Source of the DNA: Chlorops oryzae
Taxonomy: Eukaryota > Arthropoda > Insecta > Diptera > Chloropidae
Length of the DNA stretch: 64,000 nucleotides
Reading direction: 5' to 3'
NCBI GenBank assembly: GCA_020466095.1
Contig: CM035808.1
Span: 38,196,366 to 38,260,365 of the forward strand
This document shows positions 35,553-47,636 of this stretch, one piece after another (position 1 is the first letter of the stretch; each line of letters opens with the position of its first letter). The position numbers were made by a program, and so were the translations under genes. The notes under the pieces were generated by a model. The model had not been told where the DNA came from and made no database searches. It saw only the letters and a list, made by a program, of their open reading frames with translations.

Positions 35553-36352
35553 TTAAGCAAATACTTCAAAATGATTTTTAAGTTTACAGTAAAGTCTCGA
35601 TACACTCATTTTTTTTAACGTAATACTTTACCCATCTAAACCTTAGCCATAAGCCCAAAAACGGTAAAAAAATGGAAAATGGCTTGTAATTCTTAGAGGG
35701 TGCTTCTCTAAGGTTATAGATATGGAATGCCTCCCAGATATGGGTGGATAAGACATGATCACCACCACCATCAAAACAAAGTCGAAAGTGTTGCTAGTAG
35801 AGCGCCGCGGCGGAGGCATATGTTTTACAGTGCCCGGTAATCTGGTTAGATTCTATTGCGAGCGGACGTCTTACGGCGATTCAGGTTGAACAAAGGAGAA
35901 CAATGAAATTGTCCCTGCTCGGGCGCCGTTTTCGATTGTTCAAAGAAGAAAATATTTATTTAATAACGAGTACACTGGGTGCCAAGAGAGAAAAGGCGAC
36001 TGGAAGCGGATGTGGATAATGACATTATCGAAGCACTTGGTAAAGATTCGGATCCTTCCTCCCCTCATGATTAACCACAGGCTCATCGAGACTCCCACAA
36101 AGAGGCTTCTCAAAGATCAGGTAGGATCTTGCCAGCCCTGGGACTCCTGATCCCCAGTGTACTATATATCAGTGCTTAAAATAAGCCGTTTTTGTGCGTA
36201 AAACCGATAGTTGGCAATTCGGGTTTCGGTAGTTGGAAATTTTTTTCAAGCCCGAAGAGTCTGGAAACACGATCTTTGATTTTTAAATTCATATCAACTC
36301 TCATTTTTTATTTCATTGAAGAAGATTAAATAAAAATGTTCCCATATATATT

Positions 36353-36470
36353 AGTGGTATTCAAGCAGCTGTGGAAATATAAGTAAGCAAATTTTGTACC
36401 AGCAAATTTTGACCTTTTGTATGAACGACCCTGCGAAGAACGAGTGCAAAACTTGTGCGATAACATGGCG
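36353..36470. mobile_element. Truncated MITE, same family as 43058-43347
   Basis: Starts TAGTGGTATTCAAGCAG and shares GCAAATTTTG and TGAACGACCCT with the full element at 43058. The other terminus is missing. Confidence 0.6.
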
Positions 36471-37120
36471 CATTTTGAGTCTATTTAATATTAATTGGCT
36501 ATCATATAGGCAATGAAGTTTTCAAATGTAAGCCTGGAAGTATGCAACGTGTTTTTGCTATAATGTTTTGGAAAAGATAAGGGGACATAGCTTTGGAACT
36601 ATAAGATTAAAATCCTAATTTCCTTTAACAAATTACAAAGGAATTCGTACTCTTTGAAATTGCATCATTACTTTCAACCATTTTCATATAAAATTAAGAA
36701 ATTTTGGGGCCTTCTTTTTTTGACGCCCGATTTTGTTCGTAAAAATGTCTACTAAAGATGCCTAAATAGCCTTTAAATTTGGTATATTTTGCAGTTTATG
36801 TAACTGAGAACAAAGATTGTATAATTTTCCACCGACTAATACCTAAAAATCCTGAGAAGCATTGCTTATGAAGAAGCTATCTCCAAAAATTTGGAAATGT
36901 GGGGCTTTTGAGGAAAATCCGCTGAGGGCAACCTCTAAACCTTTTACGAAAAATCTGAAAAAAATTCTCAAAAATACTTTGACCCATAAGCTTTCGGAAA
37001 CCTTACGTTCTACTATTAAATTCGAAAAAAAATTTTTATTTGGGACACCCTAATATATATAATATATTTGAATCATATGGTCAGCCTTTCGTATATTACT
37101 CCCATATAATTAAATATACA

Positions 37121-37625
37121 GTCGACTATGGATGGAGTGAACTGAACTGGAATATTATCAAGTTGGTTCCCACTACTGAGGCTTCATTTTTAAATGTGTA
37201 ATTTGCTTTATTTGGCTCAAAAAATTTGAACAAATAAGCCCAGCGTAATCTGTTGTATAAGTCTTACTCCAAGTGTTCACACCAGTGAGGTGTTCACTCT
37301 ATCCGGGATCAGTAGCGTAGCTAGGGGTGAACGGCGGGGGCGGTCCGCCCCGGGTGTCACCCTTATAGGGGTGCACCTCTATATGTACGACCTTTTTTTT
37401 TTTGGTTAGCCATATTGCATAGTGTTCTTTTTGCTTGGACATTTTTAGAGGGTGACGCCACAATTTCCGCCCCAGGTGCCACCCGTGCTAGCTACGCCAC
37501 TGTCCGGGATTCACACTATCCAAGCCGTAAATTTGTGATCATTTCCAATAACCAAGCAATTCATAAGTGCTTTGATAAATTGCATAATCATTTCTTTATT
37601 CCAAGAAAAGAAAAGTAACATTTAT
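37121..37625 (+). mobile_element. LTR with primer-binding site, interrupted by a MITE
   Basis: Related to the LTR at 29283-29814 (same start, GAGGTGTTCACTCTAT near 37287 and the same ending) and followed by TGGCGCCCAACTAAGGGC (37626-37643), again a tRNA-Lys-type site. A hAT-type MITE splits it at 37310-37502. No internal coding region follows. Confidence 0.7.
37310..37502. mobile_element. hAT-type MITE with 8-bp target duplication
   Basis: Ends CAGTAGCGTAGCTAG and CTAGC(T)ACGCCACTG are typical hAT-like termini. TCCGGGAT flanks both sides exactly (37302-37309 and 37503-37510). The GC-rich interior has no transposase, so it was mobilised in trans. Confidence 0.88.
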
Positions 37626-38339
37626 TGGCGCCCAACTAAGGGCGACTTGGTTTATTACCTACTTTTTTTGTATGAAAACAAATCCAATGCCCAATCAATC
37701 TACTGGTGATATAAAATTATTGAACACTTAAAAAACCTTCAATTATTTATCTCTGAACAGATGAGTAGCTGTATCCATTGAGCGGATTTACGGTGTCAGT
37801 GCATCACTCACAGTTGTCTGGAAGGTGAAAATTATTTTTCATTATTCCGAAATAAGCGTTACTCTATACTTAAGTCGTGTGACCTCTGGTTGCCATAAAG
37901 ACATAAAGTTTTTATGTTTACCTGCTCTATTCGTACTTTGAACAGAACGAGCAAATCATTAGAATCGACCTTGAACTCTTGATCGATCGAATTGTGGGGG
38001 CACGAGCAGCGAACAAAATTGTTCAGCAAAAGAAAACCTTTTTTTGTAATTTCCGAACGACGTTTCTTTTGGCCTTGTCCGAGCTGCATGACCAATTAAG
38101 CGATTTCGCAATGATTTCAATTTTCTGCGAAGAGTGAAGCAATATCTATACACACACCGACAATAAGCGGGATTAATTAAGCTAACAAAATGTATCCAGA
38201 AAAAGAAAAATCGTGGGTTTTGGGAATGGAAACACTGTCATTCGACTTTAAGAAGGACTTCGCAAAAAATTGAGCAAGCCTTCGAATGTTATGTTGAATG
38301 TGCACGTGCCAACATTTCAAAGATATCTTTATGAGTCTT

Positions 38340-38475
38340 GGAGTTTCGTTTGAGTTGCCGAAGACAGACAGAGACGAAAAGACAGACAGAAGAATGCAAT
38401 CGATTGCTTTTCATGATCAAGATATATGTCATACACCAGTCTTTGTGACATACGTGCCAAATTAATATACCCTTT
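38340..38475 (-). mobile_element. Inverted mini-me-like fragment
   Basis: Plus strand shows CAGACAGAGACGAAAAGACAG, then TCATGATCAAGATATATG and ATATACCCTTTATCGAAAG: a reversed core with GTCY-type units. Short remnant. Confidence 0.45.
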
Positions 38476-40407
38476 ATCGAAAGTTATAAAAATAAAAAAA
38501 ATTCGGGGGTTTGGGGAATGGGAGGAAATCACTGTTTGGCTTTATGAGAAAGCTTCGCAAGTTGAGCAAGCCTCGAATGAGTTAATTTGAATTGCACGTG
38601 AACGTTGAACAGTTCAGAGTCTTGGGTTTTGTTTGAGTTGCTAAAAATAGGATTTCGAAATAGTAAAAAAGAGAAACGATTGCTTTATGGTATTGTCCGC
38701 CAGTCTATTGTGACATACGTAAATAATTTTTAGATGCTTTTTAAATGAGAAAAGAAAGTTAAAAGCGATAAAATTAAATCAAAGATTCGAGTCTTTGAAA
38801 AAATCTCATTATTTAACCGTCTATCGAATTCGAAAAAACGATACATTACTACTTTCGAGCCCCTAATTACACCATTTACTCACTTCTATAAAAAAAATTA
38901 TTATCCATTTAACTAATTTACTATGCTGTAAAGGCCTAATAAAACTATTATTGCAAAAAAAAACTTATTTAAAGCAGTAAAGTAAAGGGTTAATAAAACC
39001 ATTTACAGCGAATCATTTTTTACATTTATTTAATATAAGAAGCATGCAGTAAAGGATGAAATTATTTTTTTTTAATCTCCATTTTCAATGACTCTTTCCT
39101 TCGGACTTTTGCAAACCATTTCCAGACACATAAAAGATTCGACCATATGCTAGTTGGAGGGGGGCATCCAATGGTGCATCTTGATGCGTAAAATTTTAAC
39201 GAAGCGGATAATTAAATTGGATAACGGTTAGTTTCTCAAAAGGCTAAACGATCGGTCTTGTGTGCGACGTAGTAGACGATGGTATTAAAATAATCTGAAA
39301 CAAAACAAATGTCGCCGCAATAGCGAATGAATTTAATGGCACTTCATGTCTAAGATTTGCTTTCCATCGACAAAAGATATAGGTAAGTATCCAAGGCAAG
39401 AAAGTGGCCAAATTTTCAGCAATGGAATTCATTTTTTCCCCACGCATTAGACATTGTGGTAAAACTCCCTTCCTTACAATCATAAGCTAAGGCCTGAGCC
39501 TATAAATGTTCCACCATGAGGTCCCGATTTAAATTATTTAAAAATTTAACAACAACAAAAAAGTGGCTTTTGGTCAAAAATTCCTAAAAATAAAATAATT
39601 CAAAAAAGGGATGCATTTTCATTCCCCTTTTTTTTCTATAATCACAACTCAGACGCATAAATTCTCTTCGTTCCCCACTTTTCTCCATTATTTTAAGGGC
39701 TAACGGAACTTTTTGAAAAGCGAACGCATTCGCAGCTGCTTTTTATCGCACTTGAAGGGCACTTTCTATTTCCATTCCATTCGTCTATGCTCGAGCCTCA
39801 AGGGCAAAGCGTCGGCTTCTTTTGATAGCGACAAGTCAAGTGTCTGGAGACTCCGGGCTAACCATTTAATTACAGCAACATTATGAATGAACAATGAGCA
39901 TGCACAGACAAGTACCTACTTACTTATGATAGGGAGTCAGCGAGCATATGGAATTTTAAAGCGTGGATAGTTGCTCGTTCCGAGTCTCTGGAATTCTTTT
40001 ATCGTCGCGTTTTTCTGGGATTTGTTTGCTCTAAAAGAAAGGAACGCATGTCGCAAAATATTTAACTTGCGTTAAAGGGTTAAATATTGGAATGCGCGCC
40101 TATAGCTCAAAACCGAAACCGATGCTAATCGATTGAACACAGTCTTGGTCCCAAGGAATTTAGCATAATTAACATGAAATTCGAATTTATTTGGAGAGCG
40201 ACATGCTTTACCGAAATCTACGCGTTCTTTTTTTTCCTAAGTTTTATTGGGTATGTAAACAAATCGTCAAATGTTAATTGAGTATAATAATAAAAATGAG
40301 AGATAATGAAGAGAAGTTCTATAGAAACTTACGAAAAAGAAATTATTATAAAACATGTTATATGTATGTATAAAGAAACCAAAATGAAAAACACTAAATT
40401 CGATTAC

Positions 40408-41011
40408 CTTGGCAGATTTGGATTGAAGAATCAAAGCCACGATCGTCCCATCATCCCATTGAATGAACGGGACCTGACACTGGCGCTGGTCTGGGTAAAT
40501 GAAACGACTGAGAATCAGCAGAGTAATCAATAAATTCTCGAATATTTTTTTTTTAATTTAATTAATTAAGGAAAAGTTTGTACAAAATTTTAAGACGAAT
40601 TCACTTGAAATCGATTTGAACTCTTCGAACACAATTCACAAAATCAGATCAACCGAAAGCTGATCTTCCTTCGGCGACGTTTGGACACGAGAACAAGAAA
40701 GATCGCGATTCGGAAACGCGTGGCAACAGTTGTTATCCGTGGACCAATTGACGCCGCAAGAGCAGGTTCAAGATCACACCGCGATCGTGGACGAAGGGCG
40801 TTCGTGGCTCGTCGATTTGTGTCACAATGTTTCACTTTGTTTTTAAATTTTGGAGTTTTTTCATTTCTTCATTCCCGCTGGTTGCATTTGGCCGAAATTG
40901 GTTTTTTGGTCGCTCTGCACAAACAAAGAACTTATTCAGACGACTTTGGTCGATTTGGTCAAAAGAACCGTTCGATTCACGTCGGCATTCGTCGAATATC
41001 ATCAACAGACT
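40408..41011 (-). promoter_or_regulatory. Candidate leader exon and Inr/DPE promoter, copy B
   Basis: Same arrangement as copy A: TCAGTC with +1 at 41011, CGACGTG at +28, small ORF from +10, and a donor (GCCAAG|GTAATC) after exactly 604 nt. The middle 700 bp is almost identical to copy A, the last 100 bp before the donor is clearly more diverged, and upstream of the shared block only scattered patches match (for example near 41440-41700). This sharp boundary suggests selection or recent gene conversion. Confidence 0.6.
40832..41002 (-). CDS. Small ORF (56 aa) in leader exon copy B
   Basis: Counterpart of 30569-30739, same length and termini, with Gly in place of Asp at residue 12. Starts 10 nt after the predicted start site. 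Function unknown; could be a translation-regulating uORF. Confidence 0.35.
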   Translation of the reverse strand: MIFDECRRESNGSFDQIDQSRLNKFFVCAERPKNQFRPNATSGNEEMKKLQNLKTK

Positions 41012-42219
41012 GACTCGAGTCGAACGAAAGCAATTTATTCAGAGAGAATCGAGGTCTCTCAATGGTGGCTACTTTGGACGAATTTTCGTCTCTCCGAGGA
41101 GCACTTGAATGCTGAATGCCGAATGCCGGTTGACTCAGTTTGGCGGGTAAATCGACCGGTTTCCGGAGACGCATGCGATTTTGGCTCTGTTCGCACGCAC
41201 TAACATGCCTGAGAGACTCTTTGAAGCAACATGTGGCGATGGTGATGGTGCTCAACGTTCTTGAGTGAACAACCATATGGCATCTTCCATTCAGGATCTT
41301 ATACGCTGTTCTTTGAGTATTTGAAAAAAGATTTCCTCCATTGATAATAAACTCAATTTGGGCTAAAAAAAAAAATTGAATCATTTTGGAGCACTTCTTG
41401 CTTTCCTGATTCCTTGAATATTTTTCGTTTCTGCTCGGCTAACAAATCGACTCACTTTCATGTGTTGGCTTGATGCTTATTTAGCTTGTAAGATCAGTCA
41501 ATTGATTTTAATTGCTGAAAAGATTTTTTCATTATAAAATGAAATTGAGCTATTTGCAAATATGAAACCGCGCAATTAAAAACTGAAAAAAAAAACAACA
41601 CTCCCCACAGTTCACCTGATTTACGAGTAAAGCTTCTTGATGCATGCGACTGAAGTTCAGTGGAAAGATAAAGCTTTATCGTTGCTTCAGTGTTATGTTT
41701 TTTGCGAGTTAATAGATTGGGAGCTTCGATTCGAAAAAATCTCTCAAATCGCTTCGATTTTCCAGAAAGAAAAACGAAAAATAAAGGAAAACTTGCATGA
41801 ATACGTTAGTTAAGAACTACACCATTTTCGTGTGCACAAAAGGAGCGGATGCCTGAAAGTATGCAAAGCTTTTTTAAAATCATAAAAAATTTCGATAAAA
41901 AATTTGTTGCACTTGATTCTAGTGGCATAGAGGAGGACGGATTTTTGTTTTAAAATCATGATTCCCAAACGATTTATTTTAGTCTTAAGACGAGGTTTGA
42001 TCGTTAAGAATCGTCAAGGTTGTATATTAAATTAATATTATTAATGACCTTTCGAACCAGTTGTATCCGCTAGGAGCGTATCATGCGAATTCTTGTTGCT
42101 TTAAAGCTTAAACCTTTTAAAGGAAGATCGCACACGGAATTGGTAATTACATGTTTGACTTAGAGTGAGTCAAGTAAGTTTACGTACACCTTGAAAATGT
42201 CAACAAAAATACTTTTTAT

Positions 42220-42400
42220 ACCTTTTCCGAAGGCAAGGGTATATTAAGTTTGGCACGGAGTATGTAACAAAGGAGTATGTAACAAAGGATTCTCAATAGA
42301 TATAGACATATATATATATATTCTTGATCAGGGTGACAAGAGGAGTCGATCTAGCCATGTTTGTCTGTCTGTCGGTCACACTTTAGTTTTTCGTAACTTA
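42220..42400 (+). mobile_element. mini-me-like fragment, second subfamily
   Basis: ATACCTTTTCCGAAGGCAAG hairpin-like start, TTCTTGATCAGGGTGACAAG core, GAGTCGATCTAGCCATGT and a short GTCTGTCTGTCGGTC run. Closer to the Drosophila-type core than the copies at 31811 and 53423. Confidence 0.6.
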
Positions 42401-42774
42401 CTCCTAAGCCATGAAAGATGTCATATTGAAATTTGGCATGGACTTGAACCAGATAGATGTCCGAAAAACTGCGTACAAATTTTGAGTCGTGGGAAGCGGT
42501 TCAGAAGTTTCAAAAATCACGATTTTTAACGTTTTTTTCTGGATAACTTTTTTACTGTACATCCCTGCTTATTGAAATTTGATGTGTGTATAGCTACTAT
42601 GTAGGCTTAAGCTTTCGCTGAAAAAAAAAATTGCGACATCGCTATATTTATGGTCATCATCCTACACATTAGAAAAAAGCACTATTTCTCTTATTCTCAT
42701 ATCTGTTTACAAAAATTATTGTTTTTTGCTTCTTCTGATTGTGTATTTAGCCGCCAAATAAAGTCATCACTTAT

Positions 42775-42960
42775 GGTTAAATTTTGACCATGACCACAAT
42801 TCGCGAAATTCGCAAAAATTTTAATTTCATTATTTTGAATTGAGTATTTCGTAGCTAGACAAAATGTCCTCTTACAGTTAAAATTTGACCATGCCCAACA
42901 TTCGCAAAAATTTTATACTTAATAATAATTTCGAGTTTGAGAAGCTAAATCGATGCTGTC
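42775..42960 (-). repeat. Inverted units of the 100-bp minisatellite
   Basis: Two degraded units (TTGACCATGACCAC, TTGAGTATTTCGTAGCTAG, TGTCCTCTTACAG) in reverse orientation to the array at 34931-35275, continuing into TTCGAGTTTGAGAAGCTAAA as in the flank of that array. Confidence 0.65.
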
Positions 42961-43057
42961 CAGTGCACAATTGAGTTAGGAAATCCCAAAGTTTCAAGTT
43001 TATATAGCGGTAAATTTTTATTAAGCATATCGAATGCTTGGCTGAAGTCAGTTAGTA

Positions 43058-43347
43058 GTGGTATTCAAGCAGGCTCGGAAATAGCTAGGTGCAAATTTTG
43101 CGCGCGGAAATTTTGAACTATTGCTTGAACGACCCTTATGCAAAGCGTGTGTAAAAATTTCGCGAAAACAGCTGGTTTCAATGTTTGCCTTGGTGAAAGA
43201 AGGAGAAGTAAATATCGCGCATATTTTGCGCATCACAGTAGGCGTGCAAAATTTGCGAGGCTGCGGAAACTATTTTTCATAAAAAATAATTTCCGAGCTC
43301 GCGAAATTTCCGAGGGCGCAAATTTTGCGTACCTGCTTGAATACCAC
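43058..43347. mobile_element. MITE with TA duplication
   Basis: Inverted ends GTGGTATTCAAGCAGG / CCTGCTTGAATACCAC flanked by TA on both sides; 290 bp, GC-richer interior with repeats of GCAAATTTTGCG. TA duplication points to Tc1/mariner-type mobilisation. Confidence 0.8.
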
Positions 43348-43584
43348 TAATATATTACACAGGTCGACAAAATGAAACTTTAATTTGTTTTATGGCTCAC
43401 TAAATCAGATTGCGAGTATATATATCTGAAAATTCTACTTTTTTTTAAGTTTGATTTTGTGGTCAGAAGGACGAGTTTTGAAATTTTCGCGACAATTTCT
43501 ATATTTTTCTCAAAATCTTAGGAAGTATGGATGTGTTTTCCATTTTATGTATCTTGCTTAAAAGAGGAAGAATGCACCTTTACA

Positions 43585-43691
43585 AGTTTTCCGACTCTAC
43601 TCAAATTCAAAATGCTTCAGGTAAAAATCGTCGAACATGTTTTTCAAACCGCTGCCTGAGGCATTTTGAATTTGAGCAGAGTCGGAAAACT
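43585..43691. repeat. Hairpin with 37-bp stem
   Basis: AGTTTTCCGACTCTACTCAA... (43585-43621) pairs with 43655-43691 with two mismatches; loop of 33 nt. Size falls in the pre-miRNA range but could equally be a minimal MITE. Confidence 0.7.
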
Positions 43692-44216
43692 CCTTATCAC
43701 TTCTAAATTTGTTTACCAATTTCAGCAATTGAGTCTCGTGATGCTTCTATAGCTTTTAATTTGTGATTCGGGTCCATTTTTTTTGTAGAGGTATTGTTTA
43801 TATGTATATGAAAGCTTCCAAATATATTCTGCAGTTTTTAATGGCAAATCAAAAGCATGCCTCAACACATTTCAGAGCAGATTAGCACATTTTCAGGACC
43901 CACAATATGGCGGCTAAGATCAACGATTTCCAAGTGTTTAGCTGATCTCTCACAATTTAAGCGAATCCATCGAAGTCTCTCAAAGTTAAATCGATCAAGA
44001 TCTTTAAGCTACAGATCATACATATTGATATTCATAAATATAAAGATTCGAGAGACAAAGACCTGGTTTTAGCGAAGACTCCACCCTAATATATATGCTT
44101 ATATAAGTATATGTATGGAGAAAGTTTAATTAATTTTGAAAATTACGATATTTTTATTATATGATTAGCTATGTTTGTTATTTTTCCCAACAGGCCCGTT
44201 GACAACGTCCGCTCTT

Positions 44217-45010
44217 AGGGCCAATATTACCATGCATATTTAAAAAAATTTTTAAATTAAAATTAAAATTTTTTTAAAATAAATTTCATTTTCAATATCG
44301 TATTTTTAAGCATCGAAATTTACGGCAGCACCGTCTACTTCCAGGGCAGTGAGTACATTTGACAGCTGATAAGATCGTTATTTTTAAAAAGAGATTCTAT
44401 AAAGAGCCATTCTAACGATTGTTTCGTACTCCTAATTGCTGCCCTGTGACTCCCCAAATAGACAAAATACAACATATTCGCATCATCTTGACATCATGCA
44501 TGACTCAAACGATGCTGAAAGTATGTGTTGCTTAGAGGACAAAATGTGCTCAACTTGAGAGCAAATTATGATTTCAGTATATGGTTACATATTGACCCAT
44601 ACTCATATTATTCATTATTCATGTCATGATATGAGATCGTGTAATGAAGTCAATTTGATGTAGTTTTGAAAACATATTTTGAGGACTAGAATTGTTATCA
44701 AATTGTCGACAATTTTCATGCATCCCTTGAAATCATTGTATGAATATCATAGCTGTCTATTTGGGTCCATAGCTTTTAGTCCTGTCTATCGTGTTATTTC
44801 CAAAACTGCATTTTTTTTGAAAATTATTTCTTTGAATTTTTCCAAACAGCTGGTTTTTGAAAATCGAGCTCAAATTTGATGTCATATTTAAACGCAGTGC
44901 CGAGGTGATTTAAAATATTTTTAAAATTTTTTTTTAAATTGGAATGGTTAAAACCAAAAGCGGATTTTTATTTAAAAAAATTTTTAAATATGCTTGGTAA
45001 TATTGGCCCT
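44217..45010. mobile_element. 0.8-kb TIR element
   Basis: Ends AGGGCCAATATTACCATGCA and the complement of TGCTTGGTAATATTGGCCCT, continuing inward through A/T-rich TTTAAAAAAATTTTTAAA on both sides. TTA/TA flanks. No transposase. Confidence 0.75.
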
Positions 45011-45084
45011 TAATATCTTTTAAATTGAACTAGGGACCTAAAATAATCTGGGATTTTAATTTGGTTGTTAAAATGCATATTTCC

Positions 45085-45265
45085 ATAGCAGACCCTAGTA
45101 CTGAAAGGAGGCACCCCTCAAAATGGATCTATCAAGCCCATTCACGAACCTGTTTACTTTAAGTCATTTCTTTGCAAATTTTTTTGCCTAAGGTTTTGAA
45201 GATAGCTGAACGCTTTCGATAAGATAATTATGAATACAAACAAAATATACCCTTGACAAAGAATA
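45085..45265 (-). mobile_element. Inverted mini-me-like fragment
   Basis: Reverse complement contains AGTACTAGGGTCTG and a GGTATATTTTG-like start, as in the full copies, but the GTCY array is missing. Confidence 0.45.
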
Positions 45266-45530
45266 TAGAGAGTAAAATGAGAATAAGTTCTCAACATTGC
45301 TAACCAACAAAGCTACCCAACAGGAAAAAACACAAGGTCTGAAATTTTTCATTCATTTTTTTTTAGTAGAATATTAAGGATAGAGTTCTTGTATGATTTG
45401 TAATATTTGTAAACAAAAACTTCAGATCATTCTCATAGGATGAACTAGCTAAGCCTTATGTTGTTGCCCCTAAAGATTTCATCGCATGAATTTGCCAAAG
45501 AAATATTTAGACTTTTTCTGCTGGGTAATA

Positions 45531-45983
45531 GGCCGTTTACATATGCCATTTTATTCGCGTTTTATCAACTTTGCCCGTTTTAGCACTAAAACAACTTAGA
45601 TTTTTCCCGTTTTATCGTACAAAACTAAAACGAGAAACTTTCCTGTTTTAATTTAAAACAAGTAGCTAAATAAGATAAATTCTGCTTATAACTGCTAAAA
45701 ATATCGAAATCTGAGTGTCATTACTATAAAAATGCAAAACATATGGTAATTGAAATTTCTAATTTAAAAATTGTGAGGTTGTTTCCACAACCAATGTAGA
45801 AAACGAACACAATTTCAATAATTGCTTCTTATCTAAATAACAATATTCACTCATATTTCACGTGTTAAGCAAACAAAAGATAACTGCAAAATGACAAAAC
45901 AACATGTGCATATGTAAACACCCCGTTTTGACTTAGTCGTTTTAGCTTAAACGAGTAGCGCTAAAACGTATATGTAAATGCCC
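45531..45983. mobile_element. TIR element with TA duplication
   Basis: GGCCGTTTACATATGCCATT at the left and complement GGGCATTTACATATACGTTT at the right, flanked by TA. 453 bp, many CGTTTTA repeats, no coding sequence. Confidence 0.75.
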
Positions 45984-47636
45984 TATTAGTCGAAATAATT
46001 TAAACAGGCAAACGCCTTTCGCCACGCTCTAGTATAAGCTTTCAAATACGAAGAAATATTCGGAGCTCATTTCCACTGCGGTCGCTCTCGTTTCTCAATC
46101 TACTCTTTTTTTCATATAGCAGAATGCTCTCACAACTCGCGGGCATGTTACAATTTCGAAAATTTTTGAATTAGTTTTGGCCTTACCTCGGAACAATTAT
46201 TTCGTCGTCCAGAAGGAAATAGCCCTTTTAAATGGCAACATATTTAAAATATTTAGTAGAGACTAATTGAGTTTTGGGTTTATTGCTTACGCAGGATTTT
46301 TTCGAATTTTTTTATTAGCTTGCTGCAATTCAAAGGGTATAGCCGACTGCGACCATCTGAAACGAAAGTGGTCAGTAAATCTAAATGGATTATGACCATT
46401 TGGGAAATGTCACCATGAGATACGTGAATCGAAAAAACGTACCATATATCACGGTGATGTTTCCTGCAGGGCTATCGAAAATTTAGCTTTACTGATCGCT
46501 TCCTTTCATCTTAAACGAAATTCCCGCGAAAATCTTTGCCGGAAAAACCAATATTTTCCCCTCATATGACGCACCCTTACTATTTTCCTTAACCCATTAT
46601 AGTACATTGATGCCATATGGCATCACTTTGTCATGTTTCAGTTTTTCGGGCAATCCTCAACTCATACATGTTCAGAATTCACATTGGCACACAGGTCGAG
46701 ATACAGTTTTAATTTTGTAGAGAAATGTCTTGGCGCTTTGTTTCATAACAGGTGTTTCACTGTGGTATTTATTATGCAATTGGTAAACTTTACGTCCGAT
46801 ATGATAGCATACATGAAAGTTATCGAGCGCTCGCAACAAAAAAGAATTTGTACATTCGGTCTGTATTAGGGCCCTTTCCACCATAGTGTACCTGGCACTA
46901 AACATGCACCTGCAGACATCGTATTTCTAGAAATTTTCTTTCTACAATAACTGTTTCAGAAAAGCTACCTTTCGATTTTGAGATAATCAGTTTAAATGTT
47001 TGTGAGAGGCTTCTTCCTTTGTTTCATATAGGTGGTTTTATGTGTATTTAATTTATGCAATTGGTAAATTTACTAGGCATATACTACTGTGAAGAGTTAT
47101 TTGATTGAATTCTGTTGTGCACAAAGGAATTTCTCAATGTAACATTTCGATTTTTTGTAGATGCCCTTGTTTGCGCTCATTTGTACTATCAGTTGCCATT
47201 TGCTTCATCTTTCTATCTTCATTCGTTTTCGAAAAATAAAATTTTTAAAAAGGGCTTACTAAAAAGGATATTTCAAGGATGCGCAATGCATAAGGAGCTT
47301 AAAAACGGTTTCTTCAGTGTTTCGGGTGGTACCATCGACATATCAAAAAACATTTTTAAATAATTTTCGGGGGCCTGCGCGCCTTCCAGAACAGGCAAGG
47401 CCTTTATGTAGGTATAAAATATTAGTAGAAATTTTATAAAATTTTTCTTATTATACTTTTAGGCACATATGACTAGTAAGTTCGGTATGTGTTCAATTCT
47501 TCGAATATTTCGTAATTTTCGTAATCCTTCCACGAAAACGCAATGCATTTCTCAATCTGATGGAAGAAGAGGTTACTCATTTTCATATGGAGCTCTTGGA
47601 ATAAAAGTTCATCACTGCATTGTAGAGAAGAGACTG

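Larger units (their letters stand above)
30749..40407. other. Repeat-rich spacer between the two leader-exon copies
   Basis: 9.7 kb with no supportable protein-coding exon. Contents in order: diverged upstream flank of copy A (to about 31700); mini-me-like element (31811-32747); paralogous block (32765-33116) with a short (TATG)n microsatellite near 33057; inverted mini-me-like piece (33345-33665); 1.2-kb TIR element with a 100-bp minisatellite (34354-35552); MITE fragment (36353-36470); LTR with nested hAT MITE (37121-37625); another inverted mini-me piece (38340-38475). I see nothing recognisable in 35560-36350 or 38500-40400. Confidence 0.55.
41012..47636. other. Transposon-rich intergenic region
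   Basis: 6.6 kb between leader copy B and the 3' end of the stomatin-like gene. Up to about 41700 it is the diverged upstream flank shared with copy A. Beyond that lie a mini-me-like fragment (42220-42400), inverted minisatellite units (42775-42960), MITEs (43058-43347, 44217-45010, 45531-45983), a hairpin (43585-43691), a reversed mini-me piece (45085-45265) and a loose tandem similarity between about 46740-46860 and 47020-47120. No coding exon is supported. Confidence 0.5.

Noticed and set aside
36862..37053. 63-codon Lys-rich frame
   Set aside because: No family resemblance, repeat-rich surroundings, no splice or promoter context.
46609..46626. Perfect palindrome GATGCCATATGGCATC as a regulatory site
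   Set aside because: Isolated, with no other support; likely part of a repeat terminus.
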